Shown here one piece after another: positions 43,196-51,830 of a stretch of DNA of 64,000 nt (position 1 is the stretch's first letter; each line of letters opens with the position of its first letter). The DNA lies in the NCBI GenBank assembly GCA_049647585.1, contig JBARXY010000011.1, positions 310,001 through 374,000 of the forward strand, written 5' to 3'. Made by a program: the position numbers and the translations under genes. The notes beneath the pieces are model-generated. The model did no database searches and was not told the DNA's origin. It saw only the letters and a list, made by a program, of their open reading frames with translations. Source of the DNA: JAGQSZ01 sp049647585 (lineage in GTDB: Bacteria > Actinomycetota > Acidimicrobiia > Acidimicrobiales > Microtrichaceae).

Positions 43196-45346
43196 TCAGT
43201 TGATCAGCGGGTCGCGGGGAAGGCCGAGCAGACGCTCACCGATCTGGTTCCGCTTGATCTCGGAGGTGCCGCCGGCGATCGACAGCGCCCGGTGCATCAG
43301 CGCCAACATGCCGCTAATTGCGCCGGGGCCGTCCAAATAGGCGCCGTCGGGACCTGCCAGGGCGACCAGAATCGCGGCTGACTCGTGGATGTTCTCGGTC
43401 AACGCGAGCTTGGTCACCGCGCCCTCGGGCCCGGGGCCACCGCCCGCAACAGCGCGGTGAACACCACGCTGGTTGAGCGACGTGGCCGCCTCGGAACGGG
43501 CGATGTGGCGGCCCACCCGACCGGCTCCACCGGCTAGCCGCCCGGGGTGCTCCTTGAGAGGGCCGAGCAGCATCTCTGCGGGCACGGTCATTCCCGACTC
43601 GCCACCACCGATGCTCACGCTCTCGTTGCCGAGGGTCGCCCGCGCCACGGTCCAGCCGTCACCCGGGCTGCCCACGACATCGTCGTCGGGGACGAAGACG
43701 TCGTCGAAGAACACCTCGTTGAACTCGCTCATACCCGAGGTCATCCGGAGCGGCCGGACCTCGACGCCCTTGGCGTGCATGTCGATTACGACCGTCGTTA
43801 TACCGCCGTGCTTGGAGGCCTCAGGGTCGGTCCTCACCGTGGCCAGACCGAAGCTGCTCAGGTGCGCGCCGCTGGTCCATACCTTCTGGCCGTTGATCAG
43901 CCAGCCACCGTCGACCCTGGTCGCCCGGGCCTTCACGCCAGCTGCGTCCGAGCCCGCATCCGGCTCGCTGAAGAGCTGACACCAGATGACCTCCTGGGCC
44001 AGGGCCGGGCGGATCCACCTGGCGATCTGGTCCTCGGTCGCATGCTGGATCAGCGTCAGGATCACCCAGCCAGTGATCCCGTAGCTGGGCTTCGCCACAC
44101 CGGCTGCTTTGAACTCCTCTTCGATGACGAGTTGTTCGACCGCACCGGCTTCACGTCCCCAAGGCTTGGGCCAACTGGGCACCGCATAGCCGCTGTCGAG
44201 CAGAGCCTTGCTGCGGGCGTCGTCATCGAGACCGTCGAGCGAGGCGATGAAAGCCTTGACCTGATCCCGGATCGCCTCCGCTTCGGGTGGCAGGTCGAGC
44301 GATCGAGACATGCGGACGCCCTCGCCGAACAGCGCTGTGACACGTTCAGCTGCACCTTCCAGTCCGGTGATCGACTCAAGGACCGTCGCCCGACGCAGAT
44401 ACATGTGGGCGTCGTGTTCCCAGGTGAAACCGATCCCGCCGTGAACCTGGATGTTGAGCTGCGCGTTCTGATCCGCCGCCGACATCGCTAGCACCGCTGC
44501 CATGGATGAGGCGATCGAGAACTCGTCGCCACCCGAAGCTCCGACCCGAGCCGCGTCCCAGACCGAGGCAGTCGCCAACTCCAACGCGAGCGCCATATTT
44601 GCGCAGTGATGCTTGACGGCTTGGAAGGTTCCGATCACACGTCCGAACTGCATCCGCTCCTTGGCATATCCGCTTGCCTGATCGGTGCAGAACCTGGCCA
44701 TCCCGACTGCTTCTGCGGCAAAGATGAGCTGCGCTATGTCACGAAGCTTGGAACCGGCTCCGGCGATGACACCCACTGGCGTGTTCTCGAGTGTGATACG
44801 GGCGCTGCGACGGGTGGGGTCGAGGTTCGACGGAACAGTCACCGTGACACCGTCGGACGCCGCATCGATGACGAGTACGTCGTCTCCGGCGAGGACGACC
44901 AGGACTTGGGCCAACCCGCCACCGACAACCGCCACTGAGCTGCCGGTCGCCCGACCATCCGAAATGGTCACGTCGCTGTCCAGAGCAACCGCCCCGACAA
45001 CCGAGCCGTCGGCCAGACCCGCCAGACGCTCCCCGGACTGATCGGCGAACTCTGCCAGGAAGGCGCTGGCGATGACTGTGGGGACGAACGGTCCGGGAGC
45101 CAGACCCCGCCCCATTTCTTCGACCACGACGAGCAACTCCATGAGCCCGAAACCGGAACCGCCGAGGTCTTCGGGCAGATGCAGACCGAGCCATCCGAGC
45201 GATGCAATCTCGCCCCAGAAGGCGGGCATCGGCTCAGAGTCGGCTTCGAGCAGTTCTCTGGAAGCTGTGCGGGCGGCCTTCTTGTCGAGGAAATCAGCTA
45301 CGACCTGACCGAGTTCCACATGATCGTCAGAGATTGCTATCGCCAT
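43196..45346 (-). CDS. Two-domain acyl-CoA dehydrogenase (FadE34-like)
   Basis: 716 aa, two fused ACAD units. Residues 1-350 are an ACAD half (LPEDLGGSGFGLMELLVVVEEMGRG, IQVHGGIGFTWEHDAHMYLRRA). Residues 365-716 are a second half (VIWCQLFSEPDAGSD, INGQKVWTSGAHLS, AGGTSEIKRNQIGERLLGLPR). The VHGGIGFTWEHDAH and GGTSEI motifs are those of mycobacterial FadE proteins. The fused ~710-aa architecture resembles M. tuberculosis FadE34, which acts on sterol side chains. Substrate here is inferred to be a fatty or steroid acyl-CoA. A 14-bp palindrome at 45479-45492 lies upstream. Confidence 0.92.
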   Translation of the reverse strand: MAIAISDDHVELGQVVADFLDKKAARTASRELLEADSEPMPAFWGEIASLGWLGLHLPEDLGGSGFGLMELLVVVEEMGRGLAPGPFVPTVIASAFLAEFADQSGERLAGLADGSVVGAVALDSDVTISDGRATGSSVAVVGGGLAQVLVVLAGDDVLVIDAASDGVTVTVPSNLDPTRRSARITLENTPVGVIAGAGSKLRDIAQLIFAAEAVGMARFCTDQASGYAKERMQFGRVIGTFQAVKHHCANMALALELATASVWDAARVGASGGDEFSIASSMAAVLAMSAADQNAQLNIQVHGGIGFTWEHDAHMYLRRATVLESITGLEGAAERVTALFGEGVRMSRSLDLPPEAEAIRDQVKAFIASLDGLDDDARSKALLDSGYAVPSWPKPWGREAGAVEQLVIEEEFKAAGVAKPSYGITGWVILTLIQHATEDQIARWIRPALAQEVIWCQLFSEPDAGSDAAGVKARATRVDGGWLINGQKVWTSGAHLSSFGLATVRTDPEASKHGGITTVVIDMHAKGVEVRPLRMTSGMSEFNEVFFDDVFVPDDDVVGSPGDGWTVARATLGNESVSIGGGESGMTVPAEMLLGPLKEHPGRLAGGAGRVGRHIARSEAATSLNQRGVHRAVAGGGPGPEGAVTKLALTENIHESAAILVALAGPDGAYLDGPGAISGMLALMHRALSIAGGTSEIKRNQIGERLLGLPRDPLIN

Positions 45347-45478
45347 CGGGTCTGCCTTTCATCGCCTGATCGCAGTCACGGTACGCCAAGCCGACGACCG
45401 CCCGCGCCGCCTGGTCAGCTCGGTCGACTCAGGTCGGTCGGCTCAGTGCGCAATCCCTACCTTCTGGTTGTCCCTCAA

Positions 45479-45492
45479 ATACCTATAGGTAT
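45479..45492. promoter_or_regulatory. 14-bp perfect palindrome upstream of the FadE-like gene
   Basis: ATACCTATAGGTAT, perfectly self-complementary, in the 200-bp gap between the SDR stop and the acyl-CoA dehydrogenase start, 133 bp upstream. AT-rich compared with its surroundings. Candidate TetR-type operator or promoter element. Confidence 0.5.
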
Positions 45493-45546
45493 CGGAGCGA
45501 CAGCCAGAACGGGCTTGGGTGCGAGCGGCGGCGCTCACCCACTGCT

Positions 45547-46401
45547 TTAGCCGACCCGTGCCGCTTGGCCCCCGTCTACGGGAAGGATCACGCCTGTGAT
45601 GAAGGCAGCCTCGTCCGAGGCGAGGAACAGAGCTGCGTTGGCGACATCCCAAGCCGTCCCCTGCCGACCGAGCGGGACGAACGCGGCTCGATGGGCGGCA
45701 ACCTCGGAGCGCTCCGTTCCCAGTGCCGTCGCGATCGCGTCGACAGCCATAGGGGTATCGATGTAACCGGGCATGATCGCGTTGGCTCGAACACCATGTT
45801 TCGCGTTGGTGATGGCCAGGTTCTGTGTCAGCGCGTTCACTCCCGCCTTGGACAGCTTGTAGGCGGTCAGATTGCCCGCTGCAGCTATCGCTGCGAGTGA
45901 CGAGATGTTGACGATCGCACCATTCCCCGAGCGTCGCAGTTCCGGCACAGCGGCCCTGCACATCCGCCACATGGAGCGAAGGTTGACGTCCATTATCTGG
46001 TCGAAGGCGCTGTCCTGGAGGTGATGCGGGGGACCGTCACCAGCTCCTATCCCGACGTTGTTGTGGAGAATGTCGATGCGCCCGAATTTCTCGACCGCGG
46101 CCTCGACGACCTGCGCCGGAGCATCATCGGCAGAGATGTCTGCCACCACTTGGACGGGATCGATGCCTGTCATTTCAGCGGTCTCGGCGAGTGAGAGCGG
46201 ATCAAGGTCGACCAGGACGAGTGACGCCCCTTCCCTGGCGAAGGTGATCGCCGTTGCCCGGCCGTTGCCGACCGTCTCACCCTCCGCCTGGCCGGCACCG
46301 ACGATGATCGCGATGCGACCCTTCAGCCGGCCGCGCCCCTGTGCTGGTCGGTCCGTACCTTCGCCGGTCTCAGGTTCGTCATTGGAAGGTCCGGCGCTCA
46401 T
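45547..46401 (-). CDS. SDR family oxidoreductase
   Basis: 284 aa. The cofactor motif is an unusual VGAGQAEGETVGNGRATA, in which the Gly-rich loop carries extra residues between VGAG and GNGRA. HNNVGIG takes the NNAG place, SSLAA has the catalytic Ser, and YKLSKAG the Tyr/Lys pair. NAIMPGYIDTPMA and FITGVILPVDGG close the fold. The long loop is seen in a subgroup of mycofactocin-type or steroid SDRs, as far as I recall. It overlaps the CMD gene by 4 bp and lies upstream of fadE, in a likely catabolic operon. Confidence 0.9.
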   Translation of the reverse strand: MSAGPSNDEPETGEGTDRPAQGRGRLKGRIAIIVGAGQAEGETVGNGRATAITFAREGASLVLVDLDPLSLAETAEMTGIDPVQVVADISADDAPAQVVEAAVEKFGRIDILHNNVGIGAGDGPPHHLQDSAFDQIMDVNLRSMWRMCRAAVPELRRSGNGAIVNISSLAAIAAAGNLTAYKLSKAGVNALTQNLAITNAKHGVRANAIMPGYIDTPMAVDAIATALGTERSEVAAHRAAFVPLGRQGTAWDVANAALFLASDEAAFITGVILPVDGGQAARVG

Positions 46402-47036
46402 GAATCCACCAGCCCCGCGCTACCGAGGCCGGGTAGCGGTACTTCGGTCGGCACCTGGAACGTCCTGAGTAACCCAGCGAGCATGGCGTAGTGCCCAACG
46501 AGCATCGTCAGCTCGATCAGCTGCTCGGTGCTGTGGGACGTACTCAGCTGCTCCCAAGTCTCGTCGCTCAGGACATGATCGCCGAGTAGTTCATCCGCTG
46601 CACGCAGCAGTGCCGCTTCGGTCGGCGTCCATTCTTCGGAGCCCCCGGACTGCGTCGGATCTTCCAGGGCACCGACTCGGCCAATCTCGACGTCGCTCAA
46701 CCCGGCTTCACGGGCGATGCCAACGTGCTGACCCCATTCGTATTCGGATCCGCATCTCATGGCGACCCGCAGGATTACCAGCTCCCGCTCTCTATCCGAC
46801 AGGGCGCTTCGTTGGAGCAGTTGGCCCCCGAAGCGGAGCCAGGAACGCATGAGTTTCGGGTGGTTGGCCAAGGTGCTGAACAAGTTGAGCGCACTGTCAC
46901 CACCGAGGGGCTCAAGTAGCGCTGCCTGCGCTTCGGTCGCCGAAGCGAGCCTCACGAACGGGGCTCGTGGCTCCGCTCCCGAGGAGCTCGTAGTTGGGCT
47001 CGTAGTCGGATCGTCAGCTTGCGCGTCTTCGGCCAT
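46398..47036 (-). CDS. Carboxymuconolactone decarboxylase family protein
   Basis: 212 aa, helical CMD-fold protein. LANHPKLMRSWLRFGG, LSDRERELVILRVAMRCGSEYEWGQHVGIARE and the C-terminal LIELTMLVGHYAMLAGLLRTF are typical of the actinobacterial CMD subgroup without the CxxC redox pair; Glu and His of EYEWGQH are retained. Probably catabolic rather than peroxide-reducing, which is inference. Its stop overlaps the SDR start (ATGA). ATG 47036 follows TTG 47039. Confidence 0.88.
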   Translation of the reverse strand: MAEDAQADDPTTSPTTSSSGAEPRAPFVRLASATEAQAALLEPLGGDSALNLFSTLANHPKLMRSWLRFGGQLLQRSALSDRERELVILRVAMRCGSEYEWGQHVGIAREAGLSDVEIGRVGALEDPTQSGGSEEWTPTEAALLRAADELLGDHVLSDETWEQLSTSHSTEQLIELTMLVGHYAMLAGLLRTFQVPTEVPLPGLGSAGLVDS

Positions 47037-47148
47037 CAACGGACTCTATGCCCGCCAAATGCCCGCCGGGCTTTGGGTCGGTGCCGGACAAGAGCGGCAC
47101 CTGCGAACACGCTGCTGGACCCGGCGCGCGAACTTCCACGTACAGCTC

Positions 47149-47194
47149 AAGGGCCGAGTTCGAGGGGATCAAGCCCACTTCGAACCCGGCCCTT
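47149..47194 (-). terminator. Hairpin downstream of csbD
   Basis: Arms 47149-47164 and 47179-47194 (AAGGGCCG...TTCGA / TTCGAACC...GGCCCTT) pair at 14 of 16 positions around a 14-nt loop, located 28 bp after the csbD stop on the minus strand. Confidence 0.55.
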
Positions 47195-47221
47195 GGCACA
47201 ACGTAGGGCACAGCTGCGACG

Positions 47222-47413
47222 TCAGTCCTTGTGGAGTCTGTCCTTGACGTCGTTGACCTTGTCCTCGGCCCAGTTCTTGGCGTCATCGATCTTGTCCTTG
47301 ACGCTCGCTGAGGCTTGGTCGGTCTTGCCTTCCCTCTTGAGATCCTCGTTGTCGGTCAAGGCACCTGCTCCTTCTTTGATCCGACCTTTGATCTCGTCTT
47401 CTTTGCCTGCCAT
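47222..47413 (-). CDS. CsbD family stress protein
   Basis: 63 aa. MAGKEDEIKGRIKEGAGALTDNEDLKREGKTDQ (core GRIKEGAGALT and KREGK) is a clear CsbD-like sequence. Highly charged, all-helical, probably intrinsically mobile. The family is induced by general stress in Bacillus and many actinobacteria; molecular function unknown. Monocistronic, with a hairpin after it. Confidence 0.93.
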   Translation of the reverse strand: MAGKEDEIKGRIKEGAGALTDNEDLKREGKTDQASASVKDKIDDAKNWAEDKVNDVKDRLHKD

Positions 47414-47555
47414 GCGAGCCTCCTGTTCTTAGGTCGACGGTCGACCGTCAAAGACTCCTACCCGTCAGCGACTTCTGTGATTCGTGCCGCCAAGCAGTCT
47501 CACAGGAGCCATCCGAGCAATCACCTGCGACGAGTCGCACCGCTAGGTTGGAAGG

Positions 47556-48551
47556 ATGCGGCGCACAGAACTGGGCTCGAGCGGACTCAGGGCCAGTTCG
47601 CTCGGACTGGGTCTGGCCTCGTTGGGACGACCGGGCTACATCAACCTCGGTCACAGGGCCGACTTCGGCGGTGAGCTCGACCCGGACGTTGTCAGAGGCA
47701 ACGCGATCAAGGTTCTTGACGTCGCGGCCGAACTCGGCATTCTGTATTTCGATACGGCCCGCTCCTACGGGCGGGCTGAGGAATTCCTGGCGCACTGGCT
47801 CGCGGAACGATCAATTCAACCGGGTGAGGTCACCGTTGGATCGAAATGGGGGTACACCTACACCGCTGAGTGGAAGGTGAATGCCCGAACGCACGAGGTC
47901 AAGGACCATTCGCTCCAGACCCTGCGACAACAACACCGGGAGTCGATGAATTTGCTGGGCCCCTGGCTGAGCCTTTATCAGGTGCATTCGGCGACTCTGG
48001 ACAGCGGAATCCTCGATGACGACTCGGTGCTGGACGAACTGGCATCCCTGCGGGACGGCGGACAACGGATCGGCCTCACCGTCAGCGGCACCCATCAGAG
48101 TGAGGTCATCCGTCGGGCCATCGGTATCGAGCGTTCTGGGATTCGCGTCTTCGACACCGTGCAGGCCACGTTCAACGTGCTGGAGCGATCCGCCGAAGAC
48201 GCTCTGCGAGAGGCCCACGGGTCGGGGCTCGGAGTGATCGTCAAGGAGGCGCTCGCCAACGGACGCCTGACCGAGAGAAACCGTTCGCTTGCTCCCGGAG
48301 TAGCCGCCACAATGACCAGCAATGCCCAGCACGCAGACGGATCTGCGTCGTTCGACCAGGTGTCCTTGGCCTTCGTCCTTGCCCAGAACTTCGTCGACGT
48401 TGTCCTGAGTGGAGCGACGACGGTCGATCAGTTGCGGTCCAACGTCGGTGCCGTCGATCGGGCCCTCGATCTGGATCTGGATGCTCTCGCGGGACTCAGC
48501 CAGTCAGCGGAGGAGTATTGGCGGGACCGGTCTCGGCTCCCATGGACCTGA
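47556..48551 (+). CDS. Aldo/keto reductase
   Basis: 331 aa (beta/alpha)8 oxidoreductase. RRTELGSSGLRASSLGLGLASLG opening, YFDTARSYGRAEEFLAHWL with the catalytic Asp/Tyr, SKWGYTY for the Lys, LYQVHSATL for the His and a C-terminal VDVVLSGATTVDQLRSN cofactor region. NADPH-dependent carbonyl reductase; substrate unknown. Its last 56 bp overlap the convergent MFS gene. Confidence 0.92.
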   Translation: MRRTELGSSGLRASSLGLGLASLGRPGYINLGHRADFGGELDPDVVRGNAIKVLDVAAELGILYFDTARSYGRAEEFLAHWLAERSIQPGEVTVGSKWGYTYTAEWKVNARTHEVKDHSLQTLRQQHRESMNLLGPWLSLYQVHSATLDSGILDDDSVLDELASLRDGGQRIGLTVSGTHQSEVIRRAIGIERSGIRVFDTVQATFNVLERSAEDALREAHGSGLGVIVKEALANGRLTERNRSLAPGVAATMTSNAQHADGSASFDQVSLAFVLAQNFVDVVLSGATTVDQLRSNVGAVDRALDLDLDALAGLSQSAEEYWRDRSRLPWT

Positions 48552-49977
48552 GTTGGGAGTTTCGAATCCCGATCCACGCGATGGTTGCACCCAGTGCGAC
48601 CAGACCTGCGCAGATCAGCGAAGCTCTCTGGAAGCCCCGGGTGAACACCGCAGCGTCGTTGTCGGCGTCTCCGGTCAGTCCGGCCAGCGCGGGTAGGGCC
48701 GCGACGGCGATCAGCCCCGCCACACGTGCGACCGCATTGTTGATGCCCGACGCCACCCCGGCGTTGTCCGACGCCGCCGCGGCGAGAACCGTCGCAGTCA
48801 GAGGAGCGACCATCAGGGACAGCCCCAGACCGAAGACCACCACGGCCGGGAAGGCCGCTTCCAGATAGCTCGTACCTGGACTGATCCGGGTCATCATCAC
48901 CAGACCGATCGCGATGACCACGGGCCCGAACGTCATCGGCACCCGAGGTCCGATGCGTTGGGATAGCGCCCCCGCCCGGGTCGATAGAAACAGCATCAGA
49001 ACCGTGATCGGCAACATCGCTGCGCCGGCTTCAAGAGGCGAATACTTGAGCGACACCTGCAAGTGGATGACGAGCAGGAACATGTTCCCGGCGAGGGCCG
49101 CATAGATGGTGAAGGTGACCAGGTTCGCTGCGCTGAATTGCCGGGACCGGAAAAGTCCGAGTGGCACCATCGGTGATTCGCTCCGGGATTCGGCAACGAC
49201 CATTCCCACCAAGCCGAGAACTCCAACAACCCCGGAGACGGCGACGACAACAGGGGACGCGCCCGCTGGTCCCTCGATCAACGCATAGGTACTCCCGGCA
49301 AGGCCGATGACACCCAGTACAGATCCCCGATAGTCGAGTGGACCCACCAGTGCGGGATTCCGCGATTCGGGAACCTTCGGGATGGCAATGAAAATGATGA
49401 CGGCGAGCGGGATGTTGAGTAGGAAGATCAGCCGCCACGACACCGCCGAGATCAGGTACCCCCCGGCGAATGGCCCGATCGCCGTGGCTATGCCGCCAAG
49501 TCCGGACCAGGCCCCAATGGCCCGACCCCTGTCGGAGGGCTCGAAGCTCGCTTCGATGATCGCCAGGCTTCCGGGTGTCAACAGCGCCCCGCCAACCCCT
49601 TGAAGTGCCCGCGCTGCGATCAGAAATGTCAGGTTCGGCGCGACGCCGCTCAGGAGTGAGGCTGCCATGAACCATACGACTCCGATCGTGAAGACCTTCC
49701 GTCGTCCGTACCTGTCCCCCAGTGAGCCGCTCAGAAGGATCAGCGACGCCAGGGTGAGCAAATAGCCCGTCACGACCCACTGGAGTCCGGCCACACCCGA
49801 GTTGAAGTCATCGGCTATCGCCGGGAGTGCGACGTTGACCACCGTCGAGTCGAGCGCCGCCATTCCCGATCCGAGAACGGTCGCCAACAACACCCAACGA
49901 CCGAGCGTCGTTCCGTAGCGGACCGTGGGAGCCAGATCCGAATCAGGTGGAGTTGTCGGCGTCGGCTCCGGGACCAT
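48496..49977 (-). CDS. MFS transporter, DHA2 (EmrB/QacA) drug efflux type
   Basis: 493 aa with about 14 predicted membrane helices. MAALDSTVVNVALPAI in helix 1 (motif D1), GDRYGRRKVF in the 2-3 loop (motif A) and ALQGVGGALLTPGSLAII (motif C region) are DHA2 hallmarks. Proton-driven multidrug exporter. ATG 49977 begins 2 bp after the SDR stop; the alternative TTG 49995 would overlap it. It probably forms an operon with the upstream SDR. Convergent 56-bp overlap with the aldo/keto reductase gene. Confidence 0.93.
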   Translation of the reverse strand: MVPEPTPTTPPDSDLAPTVRYGTTLGRWVLLATVLGSGMAALDSTVVNVALPAIADDFNSGVAGLQWVVTGYLLTLASLILLSGSLGDRYGRRKVFTIGVVWFMAASLLSGVAPNLTFLIAARALQGVGGALLTPGSLAIIEASFEPSDRGRAIGAWSGLGGIATAIGPFAGGYLISAVSWRLIFLLNIPLAVIIFIAIPKVPESRNPALVGPLDYRGSVLGVIGLAGSTYALIEGPAGASPVVVAVSGVVGVLGLVGMVVAESRSESPMVPLGLFRSRQFSAANLVTFTIYAALAGNMFLLVIHLQVSLKYSPLEAGAAMLPITVLMLFLSTRAGALSQRIGPRVPMTFGPVVIAIGLVMMTRISPGTSYLEAAFPAVVVFGLGLSLMVAPLTATVLAAAASDNAGVASGINNAVARVAGLIAVAALPALAGLTGDADNDAAVFTRGFQRASLICAGLVALGATIAWIGIRNSQLRSMGAETGPANTPPLTG

Positions 49978-49979
49978 AG

Positions 49980-50774
49980 TTAGTCGATGTTCCAAGGTGT
50001 GGGGACGGCATCTGCGCGGAGTAGCGCGTCGGTTCCGCCGTCCTGATAGAGAATCGAGCCACAGAAGAACCGGGCGTTGGGTCCGAGCAGGAACTCGACG
50101 AACGCTGCCAGTTCATCAGCCGCTCCGAAGCGTCCGACCGGAAGTGGGAAGGAGTCAACGAACTCTCCGATGACGGGATCGGCCCGGGTAGCGATCGTCA
50201 TTGCGGTCTCCACGGCTCCGGGTACGACCGCGTTGAGCGATATTCCTGCACCCGCCCATTCCTCCCCGGGTGCGTTGCGGCGGACCCAGCGGGCGATCGC
50301 GGTTTTGGTCGCGGGGTAGGTGGCGATTCCACCTGCTGCGTCCGCTGCATCCCGGGCTGCGTCCTCGTCACCGGACAGGCAGTGGTCGACCACGTCCATC
50401 GGAACTCCTGGCTGACAGGTGATCGAGTTGGAGCTGATCGCGACCGCTGCAGGCCGGTCACCCTTGGCCAGGAGCGGCCGCAGCCCGGACAGCAGCGCGA
50501 CGGATCCGAAGTAGTTGACCGAGGCGAGTTCGCTCCCGGCGTTGTCGCTCAACCCGGCGATGCCTGCCCACGACACCAGCCCGTCGATCACCCCGCTCGA
50601 CCGCTCGGTTACCTCCGCAATTGCCGAGCGTCGCCCCTCGAGCGTTCCGAGGTCGGCTACGACGTCCGCCGGTTGGATATCCACGCCGATCACTCTGTCC
50701 CCAGCCGCCTCAAGCCTCGCTTTGGTGGCCGCGCCCATCCCCGAAGCGGATCCTGTCACCACGATGGTCCTCAT
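49980..50774 (-). CDS. SDR family protein, 3-alpha-hydroxysteroid dehydrogenase-like
   Basis: 264 aa. IVVTGSASGMGAATKARLEAAGDRVIGVDI, ASVNYFGSVALLSGLRP and PAAVAISSNS resemble the Comamonas 3-alpha-HSD/carbonyl reductase (cores VTGSASGMGAAT and VNYFG). Ser in AISSNS and YPATK give the catalytic residues. Close to the MFS gene it may modify or export a steroid-like or xenobiotic compound. GTG 50777 is directly before ATG 50774. The upstream spacer is gene-free and repeat-rich. Confidence 0.88.
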   Translation of the reverse strand: MRTIVVTGSASGMGAATKARLEAAGDRVIGVDIQPADVVADLGTLEGRRSAIAEVTERSSGVIDGLVSWAGIAGLSDNAGSELASVNYFGSVALLSGLRPLLAKGDRPAAVAISSNSITCQPGVPMDVVDHCLSGDEDAARDAADAAGGIATYPATKTAIARWVRRNAPGEEWAGAGISLNAVVPGAVETAMTIATRADPVIGEFVDSFPLPVGRFGAADELAAFVEFLLGPNARFFCGSILYQDGGTDALLRADAVPTPWNID

Positions 50775-50783
50775 CACGCCTGT

Positions 50784-50814
50784 CTACTAGAAACCCGCGG
50801 CACGCGAGCTCCCC
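50784..50814. repeat. 31-bp direct repeat, copy 1
   Basis: Begins CTACTAGAAACCCGCGGCAC and ends GAGCTCCCC. Identical to 51035-51065, 251 bp further on. A diverged copy (GGAAACC...GGCACG...GAG) lies at about 50841-50869. Confidence 0.9.
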
Positions 50815-50964
50815 GTCAACCGGCTCGTGCTGCACGTTGCTGGAAACCTTGTGGCACGGGAGTCACCGTCGATCGATTCGCCCACACTCGTCCGAGAGCC
50901 ACCATCCGACAAATTCGACCGTCCATGCTTGCCGGTCAATGCCCCTCCTTTAGTTGCCTCCATC

Positions 50965-51010
50965 TTTGTTCTGCGAGGTGGTTGCCATAACAGCCACCTC
51001 GCAGAACAAA
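50965..51010. repeat. Long inverted repeat (hairpin) in the divergent spacer
   Basis: 17-bp perfect arms TTTGTTCTGCGAGGTGG (50965-50981) and its complement (50994-51010), extendable inward by three pairs including one G-T. The loop is 6-12 nt. It lies between the two 31-bp repeats. It is not at the end of any gene, so it is not an ordinary terminator. Confidence 0.85.
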
Positions 51011-51034
51011 ACCTGGAGCGCCTGCCCTTGACAA

Positions 51035-51065
51035 CTACTAGAAACCCGCGGCACGCGAGCTCCCC
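51035..51065. repeat. 31-bp direct repeat, copy 2
   Basis: Exact match to 50784-50814. Begins CTACTAGAAACCCGCGGCAC. Located 63 bp before the DoxX-like gene start. Confidence 0.9.
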
Positions 51066-51127
51066 AATGGCCGAGGGACCCGGAACCCAAGCCGGGGCGG
51101 AATCCGAACTGACGTCGTGGGATAGAT

Positions 51128-51673
51128 ATGACCCATGGATTGTCAGCCACAGAGAACCCGGACGTGCCCATGAAGATTCGTGACATCCCGTTGAGAGTCA
51201 GCACCGGTGCCTATGTGCTCCACGCCGGAATGAGCAAATGGAACGGCGGCGAAGACTTGGCCATCGGTCTGCACTCGGGTGCCAAAGGACCGTTCCCGTT
51301 CCTTGAGGGCGTACCGCCGAAGACCTTTCTGAAGGGGTTGGCCGCCGGCGAAATGGCAACGGGCGCGGTCCTGTTGTCCCCGTTCGCCTCAAGCCGATTG
51401 GCCGGAGCGGCTCTGGCCGGGTTCTCGGGCAGCCTTCTGACCATGTACATGAAGACCCCAGCGATGCGTGAGCCGGGCAGCATCTGGCCGAGCCAGGACG
51501 GGACCGCCGTCAGCAAGGACGTCTGGATGTTCGGCATCGCGCTCAGTCTTCTGATGTCGGGCCGGCGCCACAAGCCCCACACCGTGAAGGCCCACCCCGT
51601 CAAGGCCGCAGCGAAGTCCGCCGCAGTCACGTCCGCTGCGATCAAATCAAAGGTGGCGGACCACTCGGACTGA
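51128..51673 (+). CDS. DoxX-like small membrane protein
   Basis: 181 aa with about four hydrophobic segments: VSTGAYVLHAGMSKW, FLKGLAAGEMATGAVLLSPF, LAGAALAGFSGSLLTMYM and VWMFGIALSLLMS. The order and the loop around MSKWNGGED resemble DoxX/quinol-oxidase-subunit-like proteins, though I cannot confirm the family. The C-terminal ~40 residues (HTVKAHPVKAAAKSAAVTSAA) are an Ala/Lys-rich histone-like tail. ATG 51170 is an alternative start giving 167 aa. Function unknown. Confidence 0.7.
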   Translation: MTHGLSATENPDVPMKIRDIPLRVSTGAYVLHAGMSKWNGGEDLAIGLHSGAKGPFPFLEGVPPKTFLKGLAAGEMATGAVLLSPFASSRLAGAALAGFSGSLLTMYMKTPAMREPGSIWPSQDGTAVSKDVWMFGIALSLLMSGRRHKPHTVKAHPVKAAAKSAAVTSAAIKSKVADHSD

Positions 51674-51732
51674 CGGCCGCTCTACCCGGCGAACGGGCGG
51701 CCCGACGAACAGCTGTGGGCTCGGCGGCCCGA

Positions 51733-51830
51733 CGAACAGCGGTGTGCTCGGCGGTTGGCTCAGCTGTGGGCTCAGCTGTGGGCTCGGCGGTTGGCTCGGC
51801 GGTTGGCTCGGCTGTGGGCTCAGCGACCAA
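51733..51830. repeat. 12-bp minisatellite after the epimerase gene
   Basis: About seven to eight units of GGCTCAGCTGTG / GGCTCGGCGGTT / GGCTCGGCTGTG. On the minus strand the frame reads (AEPT)n, but the epimerase stop at 51820 comes first, so most of the array is non-coding or a 3' UTR. Confidence 0.85.

Larger units (their letters stand above)
50775..51127. other. 353-bp divergent spacer with repeats and a hairpin, no gene
   Basis: Between the leftward SDR and the rightward DoxX-like gene. It holds two exact 31-bp direct repeats, a degenerate third copy near 50841-50869 and a long inverted repeat at 50965-51010. No open frame looks like a protein. Confidence 0.7.

Noticed and set aside
47149..47194. 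tRNA-like TTCGAACCC in the csbD downstream hairpin
   Set aside because: Resembles a T-arm, but there is no acceptor or anticodon stem; it is one arm of a simple hairpin.
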